From assembly GCA_028671895.1 (NCBI GenBank), contig CM053807.1:51947903-52011902 (forward strand): a DNA stretch of 64,000 nt. Direction: 5' to 3'. The position numbers were made by a program, and so were the translations under genes. This document shows positions 23,753-36,462 of this stretch, in pieces. Position 1 is the first letter of the stretch. Each line of letters opens with the position of its first letter. The stretch comes from Oenanthe sinensis (lineage: Eukaryota; Streptophyta; Magnoliopsida; Apiales; Apiaceae). A model generated the notes under the pieces. It made no database searches. It saw nothing but the letters and a program-made list of their open reading frames with translations, and was not told the DNA's origin.

Positions 23753-25327
23753 CTAACTTGGCAGATTAGATCTTGATGATTCGCCTTGTATTTCATTGTG
23801 ATGTTGTGTTTGATTTGTCGATCCTTCATTTCCTCCCCCTGAGCTGCTGCTAGGATCCCTTGATGAATCTCCCCCTGTGTTAGTGGTATCTCCAGAGTTT
23901 CCATTATTTCCACCACTACCACTTGGATCATCAACATTATTAACATTGTTGTTTCCTGTTGCAGCCTCAGGTTCGTTTTCATCATCTGAGTGTGAGTCTG
24001 GCATATTGTTGAACTTAAGAGTTTCAGATGGATCATCATTTTGGATGTTAGGGAATTTTGTTTCATCAAAAGTTACATTGACACTTTCTTTGACATAGTG
24101 TTGATCAATAATATACACCCGATAAGATCTTCTGGAATAACCAACAAAAATAGCTTCTAGAGCTTTAGCTTCGAACTTCCCAATACGTTCTTCTCCATCT
24201 TTAAGTACAAAGCATTTAGCACCAAATACATGAAAGTACTTGAGCGTTGGTTTCTTGTTAGCCATTATTTCGTAGGGTGTTTTCATTAAGTCCTTGTTGA
24301 TCAGAGTCCGATTCTGGGTATAACATGCAGTATTTACAGCTTCAGCCCAAAAGTACATTGGAAGTCTTGATTCACTCAGCATAGTCCTTGCAGCTTCAAT
24401 TAATGTACGATTCTTCCTTTCTACAACTCCATTCTGTTGTGGAGTTCTAGGTGCTGAAAATTGTCTTGTTATTCCCTTTTCAGCACAAAAGTCATTCAGA
24501 ACTGCATTCTTGAATTCAGTTCCATTGTCTGACCTTATAGCTCTAACTGGAAGCTTCGAATCCAACTCAATCATTTTGATATGATCAATCACCATTTGAG
24601 GAGTTTCATCCTTTGAGTGCAGGAATAAAACCCATGTATACTTTGAATAGTCATCAACAATAACCAAGGCATATCTTTTATGTGACATTGACATAACATT
24701 GACTGGACCAAATAAATCCATATGAATTAATTGTAGTGGTTCAGTAATACTAGATGTGTCAGTGCTTGGATGTGATGCTTTCTTTGCTTTCCCTTTCTGA
24801 CATGCCTCACAAAGTCCTTCTTGTGTGAATTCCAATTGAGGCAGTCCTCTCACTAATTCTCTTTTGACTAGAGAATTCATAGATTTGAAATTAAGGTGTG
24901 AGAGCTTCTTGTGCCATAGCCAACTTTCATCTGACGAAGCTTTAGCATAAAAACAATTGACTTCATCTCTGCAACCTGAGTTCAGATCGGCTACGAACAA
25001 GTTTCCTTTCCTTACTCCCTGAAGAGCAAGCTTTTCATCCTTCTTGTGAGAAATCAAACACTTCTCCTTTACAAAGGTCATTGTGTATCCCTTGTCACAA
25101 AACTGACTGATACTCAGAAGATTATGTTTGAGACCTTCCACGAAAGATACATTATCAATGACGACATTGCCAGCTTCTAAACAGCCATATCCCTTAGTCA
25201 TACCCTTGCTGTCATCTCCAAAGGTAACTATTGGGCCAGCTCTCTCAATAACATTTGATAGCAGGGCTCTATCTCCGGTCATGTGTCGTGAGGATCCACT
25301 GTCGAGAATCCAAATAACCCGGTTCAC
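23753..25327 (-). pseudogene. Sirevirus protease-integrase
   Basis: The frame starts near the protease DSGSSRHMTGD. It continues through the integrase zinc finger (WHKKLSHLNF, CEAC), the core residues (HMDLFGP, DDYSKYTW, RSDNGTEF), PQQNGVVERKNRT, and a Gly/Asn/Ser-rich C-terminal tail (about residues 455-520). It ends at TAG 23753-23755, after which homology continues in the same frame into RT. Its N-terminal border with gag holds four stops within about 33 nt (25326-25360). Confidence 0.9.
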
Positions 25328-25357
25328 CTATTTCACACCCTGCAATCATCAAATGAG

Positions 25358-27793
25358 TTAGGCCTTCTTCGGAACCCAACATTGATTGGGCCCGGCATAT
25401 TTGAAAAATTGTCCTTTGTCAGGTTTAACAACAGAACCCAACTTGACAAACTCATCTACTACTTTGACTGAACACTTCTCCTTGTAAACAGCCTTAACAT
25501 TTTTGTATACAGGCTTAGGAGAAAATGTCTCCTTTTGAGAAACAGGAGGACTAGCAGTCTTTGATCTAGCATGCCTGTGATTTATGTGCTGTCTAGGTGT
25601 AGTATTGACATTCATAGCATGCATGCTTTTGAAATATGCAGACATGACATTGAAAGCACATAGCATACAGTTATCTACACCACAAGGTTTATGGCATGCA
25701 TCAATAGTAGGCATTTTATTCACAATAGCAGGAGTCTTAACAGTTTCTACCTTAACTTTATTAACATTTTTAAAGTTCTCAGTAGCATGGAATTTGTTGT
25801 TCTTATCCCTACTATTAACAAACTTACTAGGTCTGTTATGATTTTTCTTAAGCTCATTAGCACCTAAACCAGGAGTGGATGAACTAGCAGTGTTCACATT
25901 TTCTATTGGTCTTTTAGGTACATATTTAGCTTCCTGGACATTTATTCCTTTTATGTCTCTAACAGGTTTTTCCTGTTCTTTCTCTTCCTCTTTAAGGTCT
26001 TCAAGTTTAATTTCATAATCCACTATTACACAACTATCAAGAACTGGTTCTGCAATAGGAGTTATGAAAAGAGGGTTCTTAGTGTCCTTAATAACATGTG
26101 GAATACCCCTCTCTATAGCACTCTCTTTAAAAGGGGTGATGTTGCTAGCCTTTCCTACAGATTTATTATATTCAAAACCTATCCCAACTTTTCGATTAAT
26201 CTCTTGTTGGTCAACTAGGTCTTTCATAACAAATGAAGCAGTTCTATAGGCTTGACACCTGACTTTCTCTTTTTCAATTTTATCCTTTAAAAAAGCTTCA
26301 ATTTCAACATAGCAGTTGACTCTATTAACTTGAAATGCAACATCTTCAGTTAATTTCTCATTTATAAGTTTCAGCTTTTTCAATTCATAATTCTCTTCTG
26401 ATAAAATTTTGTTTTCGAGAATTAAGACTTTTATTCGATCTCTAGCATTAGTTAAATCCTCACCTAGCAATTTAAACATTTTAGGACAGCTAGGGTTTAC
26501 CTCAATTCCTTGACGAGGTGGGGATTGTGATCCTTCAGAAGAAGAGGCCATTAGAGCAAGATTTCCCATATCTTCTTCTTCATCGTTGTCAGAATCATCC
26601 CAGCTTTTTCCTGCTGCTAAGTATGATCTTCCCTGATGCTTCTTCAATAGAGCTTCATATTTTTGGTTTAGCTCGTCATATGAATCCTTCTTTCTTTCCT
26701 GCTTGGGCTTTCTACAATCTGTAGCAAAGTGTCCCATTTCATTGCAGTTGAAGCAACGAATCTTGCTTTTGTCCACCATCCCTGTCTTGTATCCACCTCT
26801 TGTATTGGATGAGCTAGAAGAACCACCTCTCTGAAATCTGTTTGCCATAGGCTTGAATTTGAAACTAGGGTTCCTCCTGAATCTTGTATTTCCAAATTTT
26901 CTAGCAATCAGTGCAAGAGATTCATCCTCAAGTTGATCAAGTTCTTCCATTGAGTAGAATTCACTTTCAGATGAATTCATTTGAGTTGCACCAACTTCTG
27001 CAACAATACCATGATCAATGACTTTGACTGAAGAAGATTCAGTCATAGCTTCTCTGTGTTCTGGTACTTCTGCTACAAGAGCTGTAGACTTGCTGACCAC
27101 TTTGCCTGTTCCATATATTTCCTTCTATTGGATCTGCTCGAGCTCATAGGTCTTCAGTATGCCATATAGTCTTTCCAATGAAATTTCATTCATGTCCCTT
27201 GACTCCCTGATGGCAGTAATCCTATGCTCTAAGTGAACTGGCATTGTCAGCAAAAACTTCCTATTGATCTCCTTCTTCGTATAGTGTTTGCCATTGAGAT
27301 TTAGATCATTTATCAGTTTGTTATATCTCTCAAAAACATCAGAGATACCTTCTCCAGGATTTGATCTAAAATGCTCATATTGAGACGTTAAGATTTCCAA
27401 TCTGTTCTCTCTCACTTCTTCTGTTCCTTCATTCAGTATCTCTATCGTTTCCCAAATGTGTTTAGCATCTTTGCAATTAACAACATGATTGTACGTTCCG
27501 GGATCAAGAGATTCTACCAAAATTAACTGCAGGCTGGTGTCCAACGAATCCAATTCCTTTTCTGTTTCAGTGTAGTCAGAAATATCTTTTTCAAATTGTT
27601 TGTGCGGAATAAGTACACCATCTTTCATATGCTTAGGAATGATTGTTATTGGAACAGCAACACCCGTCCTCAAAATATCCTTGTACTTAATGTTTGCATT
27701 TCGAAGAAACAAGGTCATCTTCCTCTTCCAAAGATTATAATTATCTTTATCAAATGGAAGAATTTTAATGATACTCACTCTTTGAGTACTCAT
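25358..27793 (-). pseudogene. Sirevirus Gag
   Basis: The start codon is at 27793 (MSTQRVSIIKIL, then the DNYNLWKRKM block of copia Gag). The frame is cut by one in-frame TAG at 27125-27127 and then continues in the same frame to 25358. The zinc knuckle is CFNCNEMGHFATDC (CX2CX4HX4C) near 26740. A long C-terminal extension with coiled-coil-like Lys/Glu-rich segments follows, typical of the large Sirevirus Gag. Apart from the TAG the frame is intact. Confidence 0.88.
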
Positions 27794-27952
27794 TTTAAAA
27801 TAAAGGAAGATTAAAAGGATTTGAGATTTTTAGGAATTAAAGAGATTTCAAATTTTTAAGAAATTAAAATTTTTGAATTTTTAATAAATTAAAAGTTTCA
27901 AATTTTTAATAAATTAAAAGTTTCGAATTTTTAATAAATTAAAAGTTTCGAA
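27794..27952 (-). repeat. Sirevirus 5' leader remnant with 25-bp tandem repeat
   Basis: Upstream of the Gag start (to the right) are about four copies of a 25-bp AT-rich unit (AATTTTTAATAAATTAAAAG plus TTTC). The leader stops at 27952, where sequence identical to 17512 onward begins. No tRNA primer-binding site or adjoining 5' LTR is present, so the real 5' end of the element is missing here. Confidence 0.8.
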
Positions 27953-28196
27953 ATTTTTGTGTTTAAATCTAACTGCATTGTATACATAGAATTTCTACAA
28001 CATTGCTTCCAATATTAATGAATTACCCTTTTTCTTCATATAACTATATTTTATTCATTCCCCCTACTTGTATCTTTTAATTGAACGTATGTGTAAGTAG
28101 GGGTGAACATAATCCGGTTAACCCGCTCAACCCAACCCAACCCAACCCTTGTTTCGGTCAAACAAACTGAACCGTCCAAAACCGAGGGTTGAACAG

Positions 28197-29650
28197 TGTT
28201 AGGTCCAAATGATTGTAGAAGGGGGGGTTGAATACAATCTCTATTAAATATTAAAATCTGTTTCAGATAATTTTTTATTAAACAATTTAATTATTATCAT
28301 GAAATAATAATCAAAGAAACACAGTTCAAGTAAAATACTTATATTAAACTTGATGTGGGTTACAAGATTAAATCAGATAAACACTAATAGCTCTTTAGAA
28401 TTTCTACAGAATATTTAACATGAATGCTCTGTATTTTTCTTTTTAGCTGAATAGAAAGTTAATTGAAGTGTTGAATACTACTGACTTAATCTGCTATTTA
28501 TAGGCAAAATCAGATGCTGGAGACTTTTCTGGCTTGGGGAGACTTTTTGATGTCGGGAAGACTTTTTCTGTCTGGGGAGACATTCTCTTGGAAGATATTT
28601 CTGCTCGGGGAGACTTTTATAATTTTGGAAGACTTTTGAATAACCGAGAGACATTTGAATTAATCTTGGAAGATATTTCTGCTCGGGGAGACTTTTATAA
28701 TTTTGGAAGACTTTTGAATAACCGAGAGACATTTGAATTAACACTCGGGAAGACTTTTAATCCTGTGGGAGACATATATCACTCGGGGAGACTTATTTAG
28801 AAAATCTCGGAGAGACTTTTAAAAAGTCTTCCCGAGAATAGATTCTGCCGACTTGAGTTGTGTATATGTACTGACCTTCTTTTTCTTATTTCCTTTTCTT
28901 TTCTTCTTTTTTTGTTTTCTTTTTAATTAAATTCTATTACTTTTATTATATATCTTGTAAATTAAATTAATTCATTTTGAATTAATCTAATTATATATGA
29001 TACATAATAAATTATATTTTTGATAATAGAATTAAATTAAAGTCTTCTTCATTCTAAAATAATTCTAAAATAATTAATTTCTTAATCAATTTAAGAAATA
29101 AATTAATTCTGATTGAATTAATTTACCAATTAAATTAACTAAATAATTTAATCAATTAATAGAGAATTAAATTAAAGTCTTGACTCCACAACAGTTGGTG
29201 ATATAATTTTAAATCTTCTATCTTCACACTAATGTCTGTAGCTGTCCATTTCTTCTGTAGTAAAGAATTTTCTCTGTATTTTGCCAACACTCTGTGTACT
29301 GTCTGGTTCACGAGTGATTCATAACAAATAAAATTATTCACTTGACTTTTGTAATGGTTCACTTCTGCTCCTTCTGATTTGACTATATTTGTTGTCACAC
29401 AAATTGAAATCTTCTGACACTGTAGCTTCTTCAAACTTAAATACTCCACTGAGGCATGATCAATTAAATTGAGCTTCTTTCAATGTAGTACTGCTTCAAG
29501 TCTGTAGATTGACTTTGATCTTCTTTTTCTTGTCAAATAATACCTGCTGAAGATTCCTGTGACAGATAATATATTTACTTACAAATTATCTATGTTTGAG
29601 TTGAGTTGTCATCTCGCAAAACAAATAGGCTTCTAAACATATGCCTTTCA
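28197..29650 (-). mobile_element. Solo LTR of the Sirevirus-type element
   Basis: A 1454-bp copy of the LTR at 17756-19131, flanked on both sides by AACAG, so structurally a solo LTR. It exceeds the left LTR by exactly 78 bp because of an internal tandem duplication. Differences elsewhere are a few substitutions such as CTGGCTCGG/CTGGCTTGG and CGCTAAAC/CGCAAAAC. The minus-strand TATA box is retained at the position equivalent to 18053-18061. Confidence 0.9.
28587..28742 (-). repeat. 78-bp tandem duplication within the right LTR
   Basis: Units are 28587-28664 and 28665-28742, each starting CTTGGAAGATATTTCTG and carrying two GGRAGACTTT words plus a CGAGAGACA. The left LTR has a single unit. 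The duplication expands the putative U3 enhancer array in this copy. Confidence 0.93.
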
Positions 29651-30088
29651 AACAGTTTAATTTTTCAAAAACCCGTATAAATTGGGTTGGGTTAGGGTTT
29701 AACATATTTTGACCATAACCCAACCCGACCAACCCGTTTACACATATAAGCATAACTCATTAGGCTCATTTGACTATTTGAATTGTATTTGATTATTTGT
29801 GTCTATTTATATTTTATGTCAAACATTTAAACTATTTATTTGTTATGAAAAATTGGCATTTGGCAGAGGCAAACTATATCAAAGTTATGTTCAGACTTGT
29901 TTACAGCTTTGTTGCTTGAAGAAGAGGGTTTAACCCAACCCAACCCAAATTAATTGGGTGGGGTGGGGTTGGGTTACACAATTTTTTTTTATTAATGGGT
30001 TCAGTTTTTATCAACCCGGACTAATTGGGTTGGGTCGTTTTTTGGTTAAAACTCGTCCAACCCAACCCGTGTTCACCCCTATGTGTAA

Positions 30089-30453
30089 GGCCATCTTCAC
30101 CCATTACTCTATTTTAAATCAACTTTATCTTCAAATTTTCACCTTTTTTTACTTCATATCACTCTTTCTTCTCCAATCATTTTTTCAAATTTTACTTCAA
30201 ATTCACTTTATCCCAACATACAACAATAAAATTTGTTAAGATAGAGTTAAAGATACAGATAGAAATATAAAATGTGAGAAAGTTGATTAAAATACAATAT
30301 CTTTAAATGAATAGTACGACTTCATATTTAGAGTTGCACAGTGAATATTTTTATATTTGAAGATAAAGTAATGGATTGTTGGAGAAGAATTACTTCATTG
30401 TTGAAGCAAAATATGAAGTAATCAATTGTTTGAAGTCACCATTGGAGTTGCCC
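30089..30453. mobile_element. PIF/Harbinger-like MITE
   Basis: A 365-bp AT-rich element with related ends GGCCATCTTCACCCATTAC (left) and, inverted, GGGCAACTCCAATGGTGAC (right), flanked by TAA at 30086-30088 and 30454-30456. The three-base TAA duplication and the GGSCATCTYC-type terminus fit Harbinger/Tourist MITEs. The ends are imperfect. It directly abuts the hAT target site. Confidence 0.6.
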
Positions 30454-30456
30454 TAA

Positions 30457-32661
30457 ATAACTAATATATTGCACACACTCTTGCTTTACATACATACATT
30501 ACATTGCAGTCTGTTAATTTTTCTATAAAGTTTGACAAAATGAATGTAATTAAATTTTATATAAAAATTATAATTTTCAATTGTAGGTACATTTGAACAT
30601 ACAGTATTATAAATATATAAAATAATATAATTATAAGAAAAAAGTTTTAAAATATTATAATAAATTATTATTTATTTATCGATAAATAAATATTATATTC
30701 ATTTATCAATAAATAAATAATTTTGATCCGGAAGTATTCATTTATTATAAAGGTTTTACTATATTGTTTTATTTGGACAACTCAGCCCTTCCTTTTTCTT
30801 TTCAAGTTTTATATTTTACTAGCCTGCCTCTATAAACACGCATAAGATTATTTATTTATTTTATACTGTAATGATGTCAAATATCTCTATATTTTTATTT
30901 ATTATATTTTGAATTTATTTTTTTAAAATAAATAAAAAATTATTTAAATTCTGTTTGGAATTGTTTTTTAAAACTGCGTTTTAACGAAAAAAATACCGTT
31001 CGAAAAATTATTGACAGAAAAATTAGATGTTATAATTGTTTGGAAATATTTTTGATTTATACATGCTTTGATATATAATATTAAAAAAATAATTTTTGAG
31101 GAAGATCTTATAATGAAACTTATAATTGTTTCTCGTAAAAGCTGAAAAGTAATTTTTTTATAAAAGTACGGAAAATCTGTTTTCTCTAAAATCGGATTTA
31201 CGCCAAAAATACTTTTATAAAAAACTGATTTTGAATTTTATCGTACAAATTTTCACCTATTTTAAGAAAAAAATAGTTGTTACCATCAGTAACATAGTCT
31301 CAAATACAAAATTTATATAAATTTTAAATTTTGATAATATTCAACAATTAATAGTTTTTTTATTTTAATAAAATTTTAATTTATATATATTAAAATTCAG
31401 TCAAAATTTATGAGATTTTAACATTTTTATAAAATTTCAAATTAAATTAACAAAATTTTACATCAATTGTATGAGATTCTTCATTGCACGTAAAAACCGT
31501 GAGATACAATCTTATAGATTAGTTTTTTATTATTTTGTATTAACGATAAATGTAAATTAAATTAGAATTAGGAAGTTACTAATTAATATAGTAATTCACT
31601 CTTAGGTTGTTCGAAATGACAATTAAGGAGAAGAAAGTCAAACTGGGTCAAACAATTTTTATAAACGAAACCAAATGATTTTCTCTCTACATATAATAAG
31701 ATGGGATTTATCAAAATAATGATAAAATCAAATCTAATTTATATATATGGCAAATATGGAAGATGAACAAATATATTATTTTTAATATTGCTTTTACAAG
31801 ACAGAAAATATATTATCCATTCAAAATAGTGTTTGTTTTAAAGGTTTTCAAGGGAATATATTTTTAATATATTTTTTAAATATATTTGTTCAATTTATCT
31901 TCAAGAAAATCCTGCATATATATAAAATACAGATTTTATTCCAAAAGCCCTGAATTATCATATTTCTTTGGATAATTTATATTTTAATTCAAATTAAATA
32001 TTCAATGGACTTCATAGTCATTATTATTTTAGGAATATTATATTTGAATATGTTTTTATTCAAAACTTTAGTCCAAACGTCGACAAGTTCCGACAAATGA
32101 CTATCGATTATTGTTTCGTGCTATAGGGACAACAAAATTATCCTTTTCTCAAACAAATAGTTGCACATGTCCAAATGACTTGAAACTTGGGGAATGTCAC
32201 TAGAATATTGAAAAAGAATTTTAGGATTGTTTTCATAATTTTTGGGTGAATTTTATTTTCGGTATGTATTCCCGGATATGGGATTGATTGTTCGATCAAT
32301 TAGAAGTCAATGAAGGTCAACTCCAAATTGAGTATAATTTTTACCATGATCTATTGAGATTATTCCCAGTTGTTTCCCAAAGTTTCATAATTTTTTAATC
32401 ATATTTTGAAAAACGTCATATTTTCAATGTATCGTTCTGTTACGTGTTTATTAGTTTAAATAATTTACTGAATGAACTTTGCACACTTTTCAAGCGTCAC
32501 ATGGGTTCATGTCTTATAGTGTGTGTATCTTGCTTGCTTGATTTTTTATACACACAAAAAAGTTTGAACTCAAACCTAACTCTTATCCCTTGATTTTTAA
32601 ATAAATATTTTTGTCTCTAACAAGAGCACAAGGGTCATAAGTTAGTTATTTATTATCTATT

Positions 32662-32703
<42 letters not shown>

Positions 32704-32889
32704 CGGCCCAATATATTTAATTTATTTAAATTAGTTCCAATTTTTAGATTAAATATATAGTTAGCATTGTTTACGATTTATATATACACGAGATTTAATA
32801 GTTTATAATCTTTAGTATATATAAGTTGTATCGGTATTTAGGGGAGCTTTCTTTTCATCTTTTGTTCAACTAAATTAGTTGTTCATATC
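30457..32889. other. AT-rich intergenic sequence, nothing recognised
   Basis: No long frames, inverted ends or tandem repeats that I could define, apart from a TA microsatellite at about 32665-32698. The part from about 32080 to 32880 could belong to the LTR whose 3' end is at 38119, but no left terminus was found. Confidence 0.5.
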
Positions 32890-33258
32890 CTTGGTTTACC
32901 TTTCCGAGATTAATAACAACTCCAAGTTATTTAAGTTTCGAGTCGAGACCAATTTGTATAAGTCGGGGTACGACATAAATAAAATGACTCCTTGTTGAAA
33001 TTTTGCACTTAAAGCTAGCTCTTATTCTGAGTTAGAATCGATTTGTATAAGTCTCTTTAGAGATATAGATAAGAGTTTCCTTGTTGAATATTAGTAAGCT
33101 ATCTCATTTTATTTCAGAGTTGAGATAAAATTCGTATAAGTCTATATTATTAGACATAAACGAAGATCTCCTTGTTTGAAATAAATAGAGGTATAAACTA
33201 ACTTATATTCCAAGATAAGAATATTCGTATAAATCACATATATTATTTAGAGATATAA
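32890..33258. repeat. Degenerate ~100-bp repeat array, left part
   Basis: Diverged repeats share the modules GTATAAGTCT, TTAGAGATATA and CTCCTTGTTGAA followed by a CGAGT/GAGTT block. About four units occur here and about four more at 36463-36870. The array is split by the solo LTR at 33259-36457. TATAA at 33254-33258 is the LTR target site inside one unit. Confidence 0.65.
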
Positions 33259-34744
33259 TGTGACAACCCGGATAGTTTCCAAAAATTTATTTTTATTATT
33301 CAAGTATTTTATTGATTTTCTCAAAAGAGGAGTAATAAAATTTTTATATTTTATTCCAGTTGGATGCATTTCCATATTTTTATTTAAAAAATTATTTTTG
33401 GTTCAATGAGGCTGAGTTTGGTTTAAAATTTTTACATTATTTTACTGATTGGGTTAGTATCTTGAGTCGGTATTTTGTTTCGGCTGAAAATTTTATTTTG
33501 AGTAAATTATTTGAATATTCAAAATTTAGTATTTTTATATTTTTGAATATTTAAAATATTTAAATATTTTAGAAATTTATTATTTTTAATTCAATTTAAA
33601 ATAATAAAATTTTATATTTTTCTTATAGAATATTTTTATAATTTTTTTAGATTATTTAAAATTATTTAGAGATCAAATGTGGTATTAAATTTTTTTTTAG
33701 AAATATATTTTAGATTTTATAAAAGTTTTATTTAAAAAAGAAAAAGAAATTTTATACATATATTTACCCTAATCTACCTGAACCCCCCTCTGTTTTATTT
33801 GTGTACCAGTTGACCCCTGCTCTTATTTTTCCCTAATCCCTTCCTCTGTTTTTTTTTTCAATTCCTCCGGCTGCAGCAACAGTACACCTACACCCCCCCT
33901 TCTGTTTTCTTTTGGCCGTGCAGCCTACTGTGTCTTGTCTTTCTACGGTACATATTTATTTATATCTAAGCTTTTCAAAATTCATTACTGGCAAATTATG
34001 CATCCAATATTCAATATCTATATATATAAATGACCAGCGCTTTAAGAACTACGCATATGTATAATTTTGGATAAATTTTGAGAATATTATTTTCTGGGCA
34101 GATTTTCTTTTTAATTTATTTAGGAGTATAGAAAGGGGATTTGATGACGGTGATCAAGCTAGGAGGCAATACAACATGTGTATATGCATGAGTATTAATC
34201 TCAGATTTTTCTGGACATATTTTCCGGCATTCAGAAAACACTCGTGGGGTGTCCGAAATTGATTTTATGGAAAGGTTTTTAAAATCCTGACTTGACGCTT
34301 GTAAATATTCGGGCATGTTAGTTTATATATATTAATTTCATAATTTTTAGAGATTGTTTTTATACTATAGATAGTTACCCGTTAGCCCGATTTTTGGGTT
34401 TTGATGGTGGTGTTCTTTGTTTCCGATAATTTTATGTGTATATGTATAATTTATTGTTTGAGTTAAATTTGTTTACTTTATTTTAGTATATTTGGATTGT
34501 ATTATTTGATATTGATTTTGAGGGGATGTGACCCCGTGAAAAGTTCATTTTACAAAAAATTTATTTCGAAATTTTTTCTTGTAATAGGATATTTATTTCA
34601 GATTTCAAGTACTATTTGATTAAAAATATTTTATTTAAAATATCATTAATGTTATGTTTAATTGTTTAATTTGATAACGTTATCGAGGTTAGACGTGATA
34701 AGTTTTAAAGTATGGATTAAAATTGTTAGTTTTATTCCTTTTTG

Positions 34745-34945
34745 TTCGAGGATTAATTGTTTGTCTCGAGAATTAATTGTTTATTTATATGCGAGTTTCG
34801 AGGATTAATTGTTTATTTATATTCAAGTCTCGAGAATTAATTGTTTATTTATATTCGAGTCTAGATAATTAATTATTTATTTATATTCGTGTCTCGAGGA
34901 TTAATTGTTGTTTAATATTCGAGTCGCAAAGGTTAATTGGTTGTT
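34745..34945. repeat. ~38-bp tandem repeats inside the solo LTR
   Basis: Five to six copies of a unit with core TCGAGRATTAATTGTTTATT. Copies vary by small indels and substitutions. Confidence 0.8.
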
Positions 34946-36277
34946 TGAGGATTAGTTAATAATTGAGTTTATATTTTATTTATTGGTTTGTAAGGTTTGA
35001 CGTGAGTTTTCTTGTTAATAGAAATATGTTAGAGATAAGTGTATAAGTATAGTTAGATTATAAACGCTCGTAGAATATAACCATGTACTTCAATGATTAA
35101 AGTATCGTATTATGTTTGACTATAGAAGTAGACACGCAGACTCGATCTCGATGGTTCAGACTCGTAGCAATCGCAGGAGCGTCGGATTGAAGAATGATTA
35201 GATGGTGATACTGTGAGACGGAAGAAGGGCAGTGTAGTCCTCCTATTTTCAGCTTTTAGGACAGCTTCTATACCAGACAAGTATTTCTTCCTTGATCATC
35301 CTAAACACTTTTGTTTTACTATTTTGATTATTCATATCATGATAAATAGTTATTTTTCAGAGCTATTTATGGTTCCTATTTTATTCTTGTTATTTGTACT
35401 CTGAATATTGGAAGTTGATTATAATAAACACGTCATATCTAATGTTATCATAGTAAATAATGAGGATACAACCTGTATTTAAAATTAAGCATACCTTTTT
35501 TTTATTTGGGGTTTCTCTACTGGATTTGAAATTTTAGTGTAAGAGGCTCTAAGATGGGAGTCCAGCATTTGAGGAGGATATGGTAACCAATCCATCTTCC
35601 TATAGACTAACATTACTTGCCTATTTTGGTACCTATATTTTAAAATCCTTGTTATATCTATGAGTATAGAAATGTATCGATGAGCTATAAAGAGCTCATA
35701 TTGCTTTTGAAACCCGATCAGTGTGCAATAATGTTTATTTGTGTGTATTCAATTCATATTGCATGTGTGGCTATTATATATTGTGATCGAGTGGTTGATT
35801 CATTTTTATGACATACTGCATTATTTCAGTTTGGTTTACAATTGTGATTTATTTTACTGTTCAGTTTTATAATAAACTGTTTTATATTCCGTTCTTTATA
35901 CAGATATCATATTTTGATTACATTTCGATTGTTCATAAACTTGTTGAGAATTTCTTTGGCTCACTCTTGTTTTTTATCTAAATCTTGCTAGACTGTTAGT
36001 ATTATTCATTCTAGCAGTTCTAGCAGGCGTAACGAGAGACAAGTGTTGGGACCGCTCACTTCTCGGGCCTCCCAAGTATTTAGTTATTTTAGTATGTTTG
36101 TAAACAGTGCTTGTAATAAAACTGAACCTAGACTTAAAACCTATTTGGACTTAAAGATTTGAGTTTATGGATTAGTAGTGAGCTTGTAGTAAAATATTTG
36201 GATTTACTTTTAGTTTCAGCTGCTTAATTTTATACTATAACCTGTTAGCGATCCTTAGTTGTTAGCAGTGTCAGTGC

Positions 36278-36421
36278 GCCTCTGGTTTATTATTTTATTA
36301 TTGTTAGTTGTTGGCGGACCAGTGTGCCTTTGGTTTATTATTTTATTATTATTGGTTATTGGCGGGCCAATTTGCCTCTGGTTTATTATTTTATTGTTGT
36401 TGATTATTGATTGGTTGGTGG
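36278..36421. repeat. 48-bp tandem repeat, three copies, near the LTR end
   Basis: Units start at 36278, 36326 and 36374 and share GCCTYTGGTTTATTATTTTA and GTTRTTGGCGGRCC. The 48-bp period makes an open frame of repeated hydrophobic residues, which I regard as a by-product. Confidence 0.9.
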
Positions 36422-36462
36422 CCCCCAAATCTAGACCCCGGATTTGGAGGCGTCACATATAA

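Larger units (their letters stand above)
27953..30089. mobile_element. hAT element carrying a solo LTR (second copy of the block)
   Basis: The hAT element spans 28098-30081 with perfect 12-bp inverted ends TAGGGGTGAACA / TGTTCACCCCTA and a perfect 8-bp duplication TGTGTAAG (28090-28097 and 30082-30089). Its own sequence (about 99 + 426 bp) is rich in CCCAACC/GGGTTGG subterminal words. The Sirevirus LTR (28197-29650) interrupts it with 5-bp duplications AACAG (28192-28196 and 29651-29655). The nesting is therefore complete and internally consistent: a solo LTR in a hAT. Confidence 0.92.
33259..36457 (+). mobile_element. 3.2-kb solo LTR of a long-LTR retrotransposon
   Basis: The ends are TGTGACAACCCGG and GGCGTCACA, with a perfect 5-bp duplication TATAA (33254-33258 and 36458-36462). 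There is no internal gag-pol, so this is a solo LTR. Its length and TGTGACAACCC start suggest a Ty3/gypsy chromovirus (Tekay-like) or similar long-LTR family, from memory. Orientation is a guess from where the richest A/T leader lies. Two internal tandem arrays are present (34745-34945 and 36278-36421). Confidence 0.82.

Noticed and set aside
23719..24069. Overlapping minus-strand frame
   Set aside because: Shadow frame of the low-complexity C-terminal tail of the Sirevirus integrase.
36259..36462. Small frame encoding repeated hydrophobic 16-residue units
   Set aside because: Created by a 48-bp tandem repeat at the end of the solo LTR; no start context or gene structure.
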